Shown: positions 1 to 8,766 of the stretch, one piece after another
How the letters are laid out: every line of letters begins with the position of its first letter
Position numbering within the stretch: the first letter of the stretch is position 1
NCBI RefSeq assembly: GCF_037450285.1
Contig: NZ_JAQISN010000005.1
Span: 186,001-250,000 of the forward strand
Direction of reading: 5' to 3'
Length of the DNA: 64,000 nucleotides
Origin: Erwinia sp. SLM-02
GTDB taxonomy: Bacteria; Pseudomonadota; Gammaproteobacteria; Enterobacterales; Enterobacteriaceae
The notes under the pieces: generated by a model
What the model saw: the letters and a program-made list of their open reading frames with translations, nothing else
What the model was told of the DNA's origin: nothing
Databases searched by the model: none
Position numbers and translations under genes: made by a program

Positions 1-1
1 T

Positions 2-757
2 TTTTTCTCGCTGTTAAGCCTGTACGCCGCCGGGAGTGATGCCCAGGCCGAGCTGGTGTGGGCGGTCAGTTCCGCCACCGGCGAGATCCTGGCGCAGGGA
101 GAGAGACCGTTTCTGCCGCTGGCGCTGGACACCTTTGACGGGCTGATTGCCTCGCTGCTGGCGCAGTATCCCGGCGTGCGGGTCATCGGCATCGGGCTGC
201 CGGGCGTGGTGGTGGAGGATGTCGTCGGATACTGTGATATCTCCCTGTTCAGCGGGCTGGCGATTGCAGAACGCATCGCCCGGCAAACCGGCTGTTTTAC
301 CCAGGCGGGCAACGATCTGAATTACACCGTCTGGGGCTTTTACCAGAACAGCTGTGCGGGCGTCAGCGCGCCCGTCGCCTACCTCTACAAACCCGACGTG
401 CATTATCCCGGCTGCGGCATGGTGATTGACGGTAAGGTGCTGACCGGGGTGAGTAATTTCGCCGGAGAGGTGCTGCATCTGCCGTTCAACGTTGAGGGTG
501 AACCGCCGCTTGTTGAAGGGATGGCCAAAACCCTGGTGTCGCTGACGGCGCTGATTAACCCGCGCACCGTCGCCGTGGCGGGGGATAACATCCGCGCCGG
601 GCATCTGTCGGAGATGCGTGAAATCTGCCTGCGTTATCTTCCCGAAAAGCATCTGCCCGAACTGATTTATCGTGACTCGATCCGCCAGGACTATCTGCAG
701 GGCATTGCCGATCGGACCCTGCAGCAGTACAACCACCACCGTCTTTACGCGGAGTAA
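2..757 (+). CDS. ROK-family sugar kinase/regulator-like protein, 5' end outside window
   Basis: The reading frame is open to the left edge of the window, so the N-terminus is missing; the GTG at 56 is only an internal codon. The visible 251 residues show an ASKHA/ROK fold pattern: IGIGLPGVV, an ND-x-N segment, and a G-C-G-M-V-I-D-G-K-V-L-x-G...AGE stretch resembling the ROK signature. The zinc-binding CxCGxxGCxE motif of classical ROK kinases is not present, so it may be a sensor or an atypical kinase; any N-terminal winged helix would lie upstream of the window. A YbjJ-like MFS carrier follows on the same strand after 118 bp. ROK assignment is fairly safe, substrate unknown. Confidence 0.7.
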   Translation, partial: FFSLLSLYAAGSDAQAELVWAVSSATGEILAQGERPFLPLALDTFDGLIASLLAQYPGVRVIGIGLPGVVVEDVVGYCDISLFSGLAIAERIARQTGCFTQAGNDLNYTVWGFYQNSCAGVSAPVAYLYKPDVHYPGCGMVIDGKVLTGVSNFAGEVLHLPFNVEGEPPLVEGMAKTLVSLTALINPRTVAVAGDNIRAGHLSEMREICLRYLPEKHLPELIYRDSIRQDYLQGIADRTLQQYNHHRLYAE

Positions 758-791
758 CGCCGTTTTCTTCCGATAAATTCCCAATCCCCGA

Positions 792-821
792 TTGACATTT
801 TTTTCGCCATCGTAATAATAC
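792..821 (+). promoter_or_regulatory. Putative sigma70 promoter for the MFS gene
   Basis: A perfect TTGACA -35 at 792-797 is followed after 18 bp by TAATAC (816-821), with overlapping TAATAA alternatives. It lies in the AT-rich 118-bp gap between the ROK-type gene and the MFS gene starting at 876. Seen by eye only. Confidence 0.45.
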
Positions 822-875
822 CGAGTTATTAAAAGACTTTTAAAAAGTATCATCACAAACTGAGGAACCTATGAT

Positions 876-2030
876 ATGTCGATGCAAAACGCGCTGACGG
901 GCGTGGACAGCACCGCGCGCCGTGCCTCCACGCGGGCCATTTTTTTAGTCACCGGTATGGCGATGGGCCTGTGGGCGGCGCTGGTTCCCTATGCGCAGAT
1001 CCGCACCGGGGCTGAGGCCGGGGATCTGGGCCTGCTGCTGCTGTGCCTCGGGGGCGGATCGCTGGTGGCGATGCTGGCTTCCGGGCGGATTATCGGGCGG
1101 CTGGGCTGCCGCGCGGTGATCGTCGCCGGAGTGGTGCTTTACTGTCTGACGCTGCCGCTGCTGGCGGTGTTCAGCGATATCCGGCTGCTGGCGTTCAGTT
1201 TGCTGGTCTTCGGCATGGGCGTGGGGCTGACCGATGTGGCGATGAACGTGCAGGGCACGCTGGTGGAGCAGGCGGCTGATACGCCGCTGATGTCCGGCTT
1301 CCACTGCCTGTGGAGCGTCGGCGGTATCGCCGGGGCAGGCGGCGGCGCGCTGCTGCTGGGATCCGGTTTTTCACCGCTGGGCGCTGCGTTCTGCACCGTC
1401 GCTCTGGTGCTGCTGGTGACGCTGGGCTTTCTGCCGTCGCTGCTGCCGACCGGCGGCGAGGAAGCGCAGCCTGAGGGCGGAAAGGCGCGCCCCAATTTCC
1501 GTCTGGTGCTGATGGCGGTGATGGCGATGATTTGCTTTATGGCGGAGGGGGCCATCCTCGACTGGAGCGGCATTTTTATCACCCGGGAGCGCGGTATGGC
1601 GGTTGAGCACGCGGGCTGGGGGTTTGCGGCGTTCGCCATCGCCATGTCGCTGATGCGCCTGACCGGCGACCGGGTAGTGAGCGCACTGGGGCGCAAGCGG
1701 GTGCTGGTTGTCGGCGGCGTGCTGGGTATCGCTGGCTATCTGCTGAGCGTTCTGACCACCGGCTGGGCGATGTCGCTGCTTGGCTTTGCGCTGGTGGGGA
1801 TTGGCGCCGCCAACATCGTTCCGGTATTGATTACCCTCGCGGGCCAGGAAAAAGCCATGCCGGTCAATCGCTCGGTGGCCATGGTGGCGACGCTGGGCTA
1901 TTTCGGCGTGCTGGGGGGACCGGCGCTGATTGGCTGGGTAGCGCATCTCTCCAGTCTTTACGTGGCGTTCTCGCTGGTGGCGGTCAGCTTCCTCGTTATC
2001 GTACTGGGCGCCTGGAAACTGAAGTATTAA
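876..2030 (+). CDS. MFS transporter, YbjJ-like
   Basis: A 384-residue, highly hydrophobic protein with about 12 predicted membrane segments in two six-helix halves joined by a loop rich in Gly/Glu/Lys near residues 195-207. It resembles the YbjJ group of the major facilitator superfamily in length and in the GxGxxDVAMNVQG segment of the fourth to fifth helix. The ATG at 876 has a GAGGAAC Shine-Dalgarno eight bases upstream. In E. coli ybjJ sits beside ybjI, a HAD phosphatase, and here the next gene is a YbjI homologue, which supports the family call. Substrate unknown; the upstream ROK-type gene hints at a sugar or sugar derivative. Confidence 0.8.
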   Translation: MSMQNALTGVDSTARRASTRAIFLVTGMAMGLWAALVPYAQIRTGAEAGDLGLLLLCLGGGSLVAMLASGRIIGRLGCRAVIVAGVVLYCLTLPLLAVFSDIRLLAFSLLVFGMGVGLTDVAMNVQGTLVEQAADTPLMSGFHCLWSVGGIAGAGGGALLLGSGFSPLGAAFCTVALVLLVTLGFLPSLLPTGGEEAQPEGGKARPNFRLVLMAVMAMICFMAEGAILDWSGIFITRERGMAVEHAGWGFAAFAIAMSLMRLTGDRVVSALGRKRVLVVGGVLGIAGYLLSVLTTGWAMSLLGFALVGIGAANIVPVLITLAGQEKAMPVNRSVAMVATLGYFGVLGGPALIGWVAHLSSLYVAFSLVAVSFLVIVLGAWKLKY

Positions 2031-2055
2031 CGATTACCTGAGTGGCAATGTGCCG

Positions 2056-2082
2056 GCCGGGTCCGTTGTACCGGCTTTTTTT
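2056..2082 (+). terminator. Rho-independent terminator after the MFS gene
   Basis: GCCGG (2056-2060) pairs with CCGGC (2071-2075) around a 10-nt loop and is followed by seven T residues (2076-2082). It lies 25 bp after the MFS stop, directly upstream of the Shine-Dalgarno of the HAD gene. The stem is short, so some read-through is likely. Confidence 0.6.
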
Positions 2083-2099
2083 ATAAGACAGGGAGATAA

Positions 2100-2915
2100 A
2101 TGATGATCAAGCTTGTGGCCGTCGATATGGATGGCACCTTCCTTAACGGGCAGGGTGACTACGCGCGTCAGCGTTTTGCCGAACAGTATGCGCAGCTAAA
2201 ACAGCGGGATATTAAATTCGTTGTCGCCAGTGGCAATCAGTATTACCAGTTAAAAAGCTTCTTCCCGGAGATTGATGCCGAACTGGCCTACGTGGCGGAA
2301 AACGGCGCCTATGTGGTGGATAAACAGCGTGAGATCTTCTGTGGAAGCCTGCCCGAGGCGGAGGTGAAACGGGTCATTGAGGTCATCAGCCGCATCGAAG
2401 GCGTGAATTTCCTGGTCTGCGGCCGCAAGTGGGCGTATATGCTGGCCAGCGCCGGTGACGCCTTCTTCAATGAAATGCGCGTTTACTATCATATGCTGGA
2501 GAAGGTCGACAGCTATGACCAGATCGATGACACCGTTTTTAAATTCGCCCTCAGCTACGTTGAGGATGACGTCACCGCGCTGATGGCGCAGATTTCTGAC
2601 CAGGTTGGCGATATCGTCACGCCGGTTTCCAGCGGCCACGGATCCGTTGACCTGGTGATCCCCGGCAACCATAAAGCGAACGGCATCCGACGCATCCAGC
2701 AGATTTACGACGTGGCGGATAACGACGTGCTGGCCTTCGGCGACGGGGGAAACGATCTGGAGATGCTGAGGCACGCGGGATTCAGTTTTGCCATGGCTAA
2801 CGGCTCCCCGGCGGCAAAAGCGGCGGCGCGTTATGCCGCCCCGTCGAACAATGAAGAGGGGGTTCTGGCGGTTATTGATGCCATGCTGCTGGGCCGTGCG
2901 CCGTTTAACGTCTGA
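2100..2915 (+). CDS. ybjI: Cof-type HAD-IIB sugar phosphatase, YbjI/YbiV family
   Basis: A 271-residue cytoplasmic phosphatase. Motif I is VDMDGTF near residues 8-14 (nucleophile and acid Asp), motif II is the VASGN segment near residue 42, a conserved Lys lies in the HKANG segment, and motif IV is FGDGGNDLEML. Sequence and length match E. coli YbjI and its paralogue YbiV, which hydrolyse sugar phosphates and flavin mononucleotide. Shine-Dalgarno GGGAGA precedes the ATG; a second ATG at 2103 is an equally possible start. The partnership with the upstream MFS gene repeats the ybjI-ybjJ neighbourhood of E. coli, though the gene order and strand may differ. Confidence 0.88.
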   Translation: MMIKLVAVDMDGTFLNGQGDYARQRFAEQYAQLKQRDIKFVVASGNQYYQLKSFFPEIDAELAYVAENGAYVVDKQREIFCGSLPEAEVKRVIEVISRIEGVNFLVCGRKWAYMLASAGDAFFNEMRVYYHMLEKVDSYDQIDDTVFKFALSYVEDDVTALMAQISDQVGDIVTPVSSGHGSVDLVIPGNHKANGIRRIQQIYDVADNDVLAFGDGGNDLEMLRHAGFSFAMANGSPAAKAAARYAAPSNNEEGVLAVIDAMLLGRAPFNV

Positions 2916-2924
2916 GATAAAAGA

Positions 2925-2944
2925 CGGGAGCCAGCAGGCTCCCG
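2925..2944. terminator. Bidirectional terminator between converging genes
   Basis: CGGGAGCC (2925-2932) and GGCTCCCG (2937-2944) form an eight-base-pair stem with an AGCA loop. Read on the minus strand it is followed by TCTTTTATC, giving a better tail for the aldo/keto reductase transcript than for the plus-strand HAD gene. Confidence 0.6.
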
Positions 2945-2975
2945 CATCACCCTTCTGAGAACAGACAGCCTCCTG

Positions 2976-3962
2976 CTACCAGCGCTGATGTACCCACGGC
3001 GCAATTTTTTCCTGGTAAAGCTGCTTCAGTGCGGCCATCGTTTCCTGCGACAGCGCATCCACACCGCTGGCACGGGCGTTAGATTCCGACTGCGCCCGGT
3101 TTTTCGAACCCGGGATCACCACCGTGACGTCCTCATTCATCAGGATCCAGCGCAGGGCAAACATCGCCATCGTCACGTCACCGGTAATGAAACGGCGAAT
3201 GTCGTCTACGGCATCCAGCGCCACCTCGTAAGGCACGCCGGAGAAGGTTTCTCCTTTATCGAAAGCTTCCCCGTTGCGGTTAAACGCCCGGTGATCGTCG
3301 GCGGCAAAGGCGGTGGCCGCGCTCATTTTCCCGGTCAGCAGCCCGGAAGCCAGAGGCACACGGGCGATAATCCCCACGTCGCGCCGCTTCGCTTCCTTCA
3401 GCAGCAGCTCGGCAGGGCGCTGCCGGAAGATGTTGTAAATCAGCTGGACAGAGGCAACGTTCGGATACTCCAGCGCCTTCAGGCCTTCCTCCACCTTTTC
3501 AACCGAGACGCCATAGCTGCGTATTTTGCCGGCGGCAATCATCTCATCCATTACCGCAAAGACTTCCGGCGAGTAGTAAACTTCCGTTGGCGGGCAGTGC
3601 AGCTGAACCAGATCCAGCGTATCCATTTGCAGATTAATCCGCGAGCGGTCGACAAAATCGTTGAGGTTCTTTTCCGTGTAGCCCGTCGCCTGATGCGGAG
3701 ACAGGCGGCGGCCGAGCTTGGTGGCGATAAACGGGCGTTCGCCGCCGCGCTGGTTCAGCACGCTGGCAATGATCTTTTCAGAACGTCCGTCGCCGTAAAC
3801 ATCGGCGGTATCAATAAAGTCGACGCCGGAATCCAGTGCGGCATTCAGTGCTTCTTCCGCGTCTTCCACGCTGACCTCGCCCCAGGTGCCACCGATTGCC
3901 CAGGCACCAAAACCAATTTCCGACACCTTCTGGCCGGTTTTACCCAGTGTTCTGTGTTTCAT
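2976..3962 (-). CDS. Aldo/keto reductase
   Basis: A 328-residue NADPH-dependent oxidoreductase of the aldo/keto reductase superfamily (TIM barrel). The catalytic tetrad is complete: Asp51 and Tyr56 (DTADVYG), Lys82 (ATKLG) and His122 (QLHCPP). The C-terminal cofactor-phosphate loop IPGSKNRAQ is also present. I place the start at 3962 (MKHRTLGKTG), with AAGGA about nine bases upstream; an in-frame extension to 4025 adds an unconserved leader. It is transcribed divergently from a LysR gene, the usual arrangement for a regulator and its target, so induction by an aldehyde or related compound through that regulator is likely. Substrate cannot be named. Confidence 0.9.
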   Translation of the reverse strand: MKHRTLGKTGQKVSEIGFGAWAIGGTWGEVSVEDAEEALNAALDSGVDFIDTADVYGDGRSEKIIASVLNQRGGERPFIATKLGRRLSPHQATGYTEKNLNDFVDRSRINLQMDTLDLVQLHCPPTEVYYSPEVFAVMDEMIAAGKIRSYGVSVEKVEEGLKALEYPNVASVQLIYNIFRQRPAELLLKEAKRRDVGIIARVPLASGLLTGKMSAATAFAADDHRAFNRNGEAFDKGETFSGVPYEVALDAVDDIRRFITGDVTMAMFALRWILMNEDVTVVIPGSKNRAQSESNARASGVDALSQETMAALKQLYQEKIAPWVHQRW

Positions 3963-4125
3963 CTTGTCGTTCCTTACTTTCATTGACTGAAAAGGGCGGC
4001 TGCAGCTCAGCAGGCCGGGAGGCAAAACTGCGTGTTGAAAGGAGCTTAGCGTTTACCCGACGGGATCTCCCGTGATAAAAGATGAGTGGGATTCATTCAA
4101 GCAATTAACCAGGTTCATCATTGTT

Positions 4126-5067
4126 ATGGAACGTATCGATTTTGCCGATCTTCAGGCTTTTTTGACGGTGCTGCGCTGCCGCAGCTTTAAGCTGGCGGCC
4201 ATTGAACTTGGGCTGTCCGCTTCGGCGGTCAGCCATGCGATACGGCGGCTTGAAGCGCGTCTGGATGCCCGCCTGCTCAACCGCACCAGCAGGGCGGTGT
4301 CGTCAACGGCGCTGGGCCAGCAGCTGGCGGAAAAGCTGGGCGAGGGGTTTGATACGATTTCGGCGGCGATTGAAACGCTGGATGCGCCCGGACGGAACAG
4401 CCTGGGCGCCCTGCGGATCAACGTTTTTGCCGATGCGGCAAGGCTGCTGGTTGCCCCGGCACTACCGGCGTTCTCCGCACGGTTTCCAGAGGTCCGGCTG
4501 ACCATCGTGGTGGAGGATCGCCCGGTGGATATTACCGCTGAAGGCTTTGATGCCGGTATGCGCTACGGGCATCTGGTCCCGGAGGATATGGTCGCGGTGC
4601 CGCTGACTGGCCCGCAGCGGTGGATCGTGGTCGGTTCTCCGCAGTACGTTAAGCAACACGGTACACCCGCCTCACCGGCGGCGCTGGCGGAACATCGTTG
4701 TATTCAACTGCTGCTGGGGAATAACGCCCGCTACCGCTGGGACTTTGACTCGCCGGAAGGCAATATCAGCATCAATGTGCCGGGGAATATCACCATTAAG
4801 GACACTGAAACCACCCTCTCGGTGGCCTGCGCCGGAACCGGGCTGGCCTACGTGCTGGAATCGCGGGTTGAGAATGAGCTGGCTGCGGGGACGCTGGTCA
4901 ACGTCATGCCCGAACACTCGGCTTACGGTGAACCCTTCCATATTTATTACAGCAGCCGGCGCTATGTCCATCCGGCGCTGAGGGAGTTTGTTAACATTAT
5001 CCGCCTACAGCACGGCCTGCAGGCGCTTCCCGATCTGCTGCCTGAATCAGATCGAGCCGGCGGCTGA
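4126..5067 (+). CDS. LysR-family transcriptional regulator
   Basis: A 313-residue regulator with an N-terminal winged helix (ADLQAFLTVLRCRSFKLAAIELGLSASAVSHAIRRLEARL) and a periplasmic-binding-like effector domain (about residues 90-295). The ATG at 4126 gives the canonical LysR beginning MERIDFADLQAF; an upstream in-frame ATG at 4072 adds 18 unconserved residues. It faces the aldo/keto reductase across a 163-bp gap and probably controls it. Its last 71 bp overlap the 3' end of the converging heptosyltransferase-like gene, an unusually long overlap. Confidence 0.88.
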   Translation: MERIDFADLQAFLTVLRCRSFKLAAIELGLSASAVSHAIRRLEARLDARLLNRTSRAVSSTALGQQLAEKLGEGFDTISAAIETLDAPGRNSLGALRINVFADAARLLVAPALPAFSARFPEVRLTIVVEDRPVDITAEGFDAGMRYGHLVPEDMVAVPLTGPQRWIVVGSPQYVKQHGTPASPAALAEHRCIQLLLGNNARYRWDFDSPEGNISINVPGNITIKDTETTLSVACAGTGLAYVLESRVENELAAGTLVNVMPEHSAYGEPFHIYYSSRRYVHPALREFVNIIRLQHGLQALPDLLPESDRAGG

Positions 5068-6103
5068 GATTACGCAGTGCGAAAGTGAATTCATCCAGAT
5101 TAAGGTCGTTAATATTATTTCCGACGACGATAGTTTCAGAAATATCCTGCATGGCGGGCCAGCGCGTTTTATAATTGGCGTAAATGGCAACGGTGGGAAT
5201 GTTAAAGGCGCTGGCTATATGGAGTATGGCGGTATCCGGTGTGATGGTGATGTAAGCGGATTTAATCACCGCGGCGGAGCGTTTTATTGAAGGCGGTAAA
5301 TACAGGCGATAAACATCATCATATAACTGTGATAATTCAATCGCCGTATTCACGCCTTTAGGACTGTTAACGATGGCTATCGGCAGGTTAAATTCATGCC
5401 GGATGATGGCGATGATTTTTTTTGCCGTGGCGAGCGTGAACGTTCGCTCTTTAACACTTCCTTCAAAATTAAAGGCAATATACCGACCGGTTATTTCTAA
5501 TTCATGGCGAACTTCCGCCTGAACCGCGTTGCTGACGGGGAATTCAAACTGCGCCCTGACCACAGGAAAACCGGCTTCCCGCATCATGATCGACCAGGTC
5601 ATGGGGACCGGCGCGCGATAAAACTGATCCATTCTGGAGGCAGTCCGGCAGGCGGGAGAAAAGCATTTCAGCGCTAAACCAACAACCTGAAAATTGGTTT
5701 TTGCTTTTAATTTACGGACGAATAACATCGTCTTAAGATTGCTTTTTCGCATTGCCTCAATGCAGAGATCCGGCGTGCCGTAGCGGGCTACGATATTTTG
5801 TGCCACTGATTTTATCTCTGCCAGCCTGGCACGATCCTGAAAGGTCATCTCTATCACGGTGAGCTGAGTCTGGCCCAGGGTCAGTTCATCAAAAACCGGC
5901 TTATTGATGGTGGAAGCAACAATAATGACGTGTTCCACCTGCTGCTTTTCCAGCGATCGTATCACCGGGAAAATGGCCATCGCATCCCCGATCTGGTCAG
6001 GGATGTGAATGACGGCGAGCTTAATGTTTTCAGGACGTACTTTAACGGCTTGATAGTCATAGGGACTAAATACAATGCGCCTTAATAAATGCTTTAAGGA
6101 CAT
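4997..6103 (-). CDS. Glycosyltransferase family 9 (heptosyltransferase-like)
   Basis: A 368-residue GT9-type protein. The N-terminal Rossmann half begins LAVIHIPDQIGDAMAIFPVI, like WaaC/WaaF/WaaQ, and the donor-binding half has ITPDTAILHIASAFNIPTVAIYA. Such enzymes transfer heptose or a related sugar to the lipopolysaccharide core at the inner face of the inner membrane. No other LPS genes are nearby. Codon use is visibly more AT-rich than in the flanking genes (many AAT, ATA, TTA codons), and the end runs 71 bp into the LysR gene on the other strand, both consistent with acquisition by transfer. Acceptor and exact sugar are unknown. Confidence 0.8.
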   Translation of the reverse strand: MSLKHLLRRIVFSPYDYQAVKVRPENIKLAVIHIPDQIGDAMAIFPVIRSLEKQQVEHVIIVASTINKPVFDELTLGQTQLTVIEMTFQDRARLAEIKSVAQNIVARYGTPDLCIEAMRKSNLKTMLFVRKLKAKTNFQVVGLALKCFSPACRTASRMDQFYRAPVPMTWSIMMREAGFPVVRAQFEFPVSNAVQAEVRHELEITGRYIAFNFEGSVKERTFTLATAKKIIAIIRHEFNLPIAIVNSPKGVNTAIELSQLYDDVYRLYLPPSIKRSAAVIKSAYITITPDTAILHIASAFNIPTVAIYANYKTRWPAMQDISETIVVGNNINDLNLDEFTFALRNLSRRLDLIQAADREAPAGRAVGG

Positions 6104-6309
6104 GTTTTAGTCCTCACTCTTATCTGTTGAAAATCACAGCATCTTAGCAGTCACATGGGGTTAAGTATAGAAAGCACCGCTATAATGATGTAAAAAACAG
6201 TGTTGCCGAAAATTTATGATATTTGATTGAATTAAGCCGTAACAGGTTCTGGATATAATTAAATCCTGTAACGCATTATGAAGGATTTTAATATTCTTTG
6301 AATGTCCAA
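6104..6309. other. AT-rich intergenic stretch
   Basis: About 200 bp of AT-rich DNA between the 5' end of the GT9 gene and the 3' end of the hydrolase fusion. It must carry the GT9 promoter on the minus strand. No clear terminator, repeat or RNA was recognised. Confidence 0.4.
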
Positions 6310-7569
6310 TTAGCGCATATTCCCGCTCTGGTTATTAAACAGAAATGAAACGACAGCCTGTGTCACCGCGTCAGCTGATTCAATCGTCGGATGATGTCCC
6401 GTTTCCGCCAGGGTCCGCAGTGTGGCATCCGGGATCGCCTGCGCCATCTCAGCGCTTAACGCGGGAGGGGTTGCCCGATCGCTTTCACCACTGATAATTA
6501 ATGTGGGCACGCTTATCAACGGCAGCAGGGCGCGGATATCGCCCCGGGTGAATACGGCCGCGTCCAGCGCCAGCGCCAGCCCGGTCCGGCTGTGGCCCAG
6601 CATCACGGCGCGTTCACGCTTAACGTCAACGGGATGTTCTGTAAGCCAGCGCTGGCCGTTGAGCCGGCGCTGAATATCCGCAAACAGAGATGCCCGCTGT
6701 TCGTCACTGCCGTTCAGTATCACCTCGCGCTGCGCTTGCCACTGTTCAAGCCGTTCCGGGTATTCCGCTCTGGCGCTGGTGCCGATAAGGATCAGTCCCG
6801 CTACGCAGTCCGGATCCCGCGCGGCCAGCCGGATCCCCACCATCCCGCCCTGGCTCTGGCCGATAAACGTCACTTTCCCCAGCGACAGTTCGCGGATCAT
6901 CAGGGCCAGGTCGCCGCTGATATCATCCAGCGTCCAGCCGTCGGGGCGGAATCCGCTCTGCCCGTGGCCCGGCATATCCAGTACGATGCAGCGGTGGGTC
7001 CGGCTGAGCACGCGGACCTGCGCTGCAAAAACATCGCGGTCGACCAGCAGCCCGTGTGCAAACAGCAGGGTCGGGCCTTCACCGCAGTCGCGATAGCGAT
7101 AGAGCGTGCCGTTGATTTTAATCTGCTGATCCTGCCAGCTGTCGCTGGCGTCAAAAGCGCGCTGCAGCAGGGCAGAGTCCTCAAAGATTTGATAACGAGC
7201 GATCTTCGAATCAGCGACGGTAAAATGAATAATCATATCGCTGCCGATGGTGTTTCCCGTGCTTAATACGGTATGCCGAAAGCGACCGATCGCCAGCACG
7301 CTATTGTTATGTTCGATCAGCTGATTTATGGCAAACACCTCGGGTTTAAAATGGTCCGGGAAGCGCTCCAGCCAGCCTCTGACCTGTTCGGGTCCACGCA
7401 GCAGCCCCGTCGTGGAAACGCGGGGATCGCCATCAATATGCCAGACCACGTCGTCAGCCAGTAAGGCCGTGGCCTCCGCGATGTTGCCTTGCGCAAAGGC
7501 AGCAAAATACGCGTTGACGACCGCAGTCGCGCTCCGTTTTTCCGTGTAGGTGTGTTCATTCTGTGTCAT
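6310..7569 (-). CDS. Fusion of SnoaL/NTF2-like domain and alpha/beta hydrolase
   Basis: A 419-residue cytoplasmic protein. Residues about 10-130 look like a SnoaL/NTF2-like cone fold (VVNAYFAAFAQGNIAEATALLADDVVWHIDGDP). Residues about 140-415 are an alpha/beta hydrolase with oxyanion HGLL, nucleophile elbow GQSQGG, acid in SGESDRATP and base in ETGHHP. The start at 7569 (MTQNEHTY) has AGAGGAAG upstream; an eight-codon extension to 7593 is less likely. A LysR gene lies divergently and probably controls it. NTF2-like domains often act on or bind small polar ring compounds, so a two-step or substrate-delivering enzyme is possible, but no substrate can be given. Confidence 0.82.
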   Translation of the reverse strand: MTQNEHTYTEKRSATAVVNAYFAAFAQGNIAEATALLADDVVWHIDGDPRVSTTGLLRGPEQVRGWLERFPDHFKPEVFAINQLIEHNNSVLAIGRFRHTVLSTGNTIGSDMIIHFTVADSKIARYQIFEDSALLQRAFDASDSWQDQQIKINGTLYRYRDCGEGPTLLFAHGLLVDRDVFAAQVRVLSRTHRCIVLDMPGHGQSGFRPDGWTLDDISGDLALMIRELSLGKVTFIGQSQGGMVGIRLAARDPDCVAGLILIGTSARAEYPERLEQWQAQREVILNGSDEQRASLFADIQRRLNGQRWLTEHPVDVKRERAVMLGHSRTGLALALDAAVFTRGDIRALLPLISVPTLIISGESDRATPPALSAEMAQAIPDATLRTLAETGHHPTIESADAVTQAVVSFLFNNQSGNMR

Positions 7570-7704
7570 ATCAGGCTTCCTCTGGCTTTTCAAATCATCA
7601 GGTTACTCATCATTGTGGCCAGTATAGGTATGGTGAATTTAGAAAAAAACAGACAAAATAGGACAATCATTTTCCAAAAACAGAAAACATCCAGCGAGAC
7701 ATTC

Positions 7705-8583
7705 ATGATGGACTGGAACGATCTGCGCTTCTTTCTCACCGTTGCGCGCACGCAAAGTTTGACGAAGACGGCCGCCGCGCTGAAGGTCAGCCAGTCGACG
7801 GTGGCAAGGCGAATCAGCGCGCTGGAAAACAGCCTGAAGACTCGTCTGTTTGTTCATCATCAGACCGGCTACTTTTTAACGGATGCGGGTCAGGACGTGC
7901 TGCACTACGCCGAAGAAGTGGAAGGAAAGATCCTGGCGCTGGAGAGTCATATCTCCGGTACGGATATGCGCCCGGCCGGTAAAGTCCGACTGGCAACGGC
8001 GATGACGCTGGCCAGCCATCTGATTATCCCTGCGCTGCCGCGCTTTAACGCCCGGTTCCCCGATATCGTGCTGGAAGTGATAACCGGCATAAACACCGTT
8101 TCGATGTCACGGCATGATGCCGATATCGCACTCAGGCTGGTGCGCCCGGAACAGCAGTCGCTGAAAATTCGTAAAGTCGGGCGCATTGATTCGGCGGTGT
8201 ACGCTTCAAAAGCCTATCTCGACGGCCATCCCCCTGTGGCAGACCATTCGCAGCAGGGCAGGGGCTTTATCACCTGGGATCCCGCCTTCAGCCATCTGCC
8301 ATCGGCGAAATGGTTAAGTGAAACCTGTCCGACTGCCCCATCCGCGCTGGTCACCACCAGTCTGGTGGCGCAGATCGCGGCGGTGAAAGCCGGGCTGGGC
8401 CTGGCCGTGCTGCCCTGTTTTATCGCCAGACAGGAACCGGAACTGAGTGAGGTCATCCCGGCCGAACGCGTCTTTAACGAAGATTTATGGCTGGTGACGC
8501 ATGCCGAGTTAACGGCATCCGCAAGGGTCAGGGCGGTGGCTGATTTTCTGGTAGAGATTGTTGCCGAGGCGGGGCTGCTGTAA
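7705..8583 (+). CDS. LysR-family transcriptional regulator
   Basis: A 292-residue LysR protein: MDWNDLRFFLTVARTQSLTKTAAALKVSQSTVARRISALENSL is a standard N-terminal helix-turn-helix, followed by the substrate-binding domain from about residue 88. The start is ATG 7705 (or 7708); the longer open frame running back to 7489 overlaps the divergent hydrolase gene and is not conserved. The 135-bp gap to the hydrolase fusion should hold both promoters and the binding site. Confidence 0.88.
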   Translation: MMDWNDLRFFLTVARTQSLTKTAAALKVSQSTVARRISALENSLKTRLFVHHQTGYFLTDAGQDVLHYAEEVEGKILALESHISGTDMRPAGKVRLATAMTLASHLIIPALPRFNARFPDIVLEVITGINTVSMSRHDADIALRLVRPEQQSLKIRKVGRIDSAVYASKAYLDGHPPVADHSQQGRGFITWDPAFSHLPSAKWLSETCPTAPSALVTTSLVAQIAAVKAGLGLAVLPCFIARQEPELSEVIPAERVFNEDLWLVTHAELTASARVRAVADFLVEIVAEAGLL

Positions 8584-8766
8584 TCCGCGCGCCAATGTCA
8601 GCCAGCATGCCGTGTCCGGTATCCGCCGACCACGCATTTTGATGATCGTGGACGATCCTGCTAGTGTTATGCCCAGTTTTTCAGGAAATCCGCCCTCAGC
8701 AACGCCATCGCCGGCTGCGGAGCCGATCAAAAATCATTCAGCCGTCACGGATATGCAAAGGAAGAT

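Noticed and set aside
2988..3986. A 332-codon frame opposite the aldo/keto reductase
   Set aside because: The reductase has a full catalytic tetrad; the opposite frame is an Arg/His-rich shadow.
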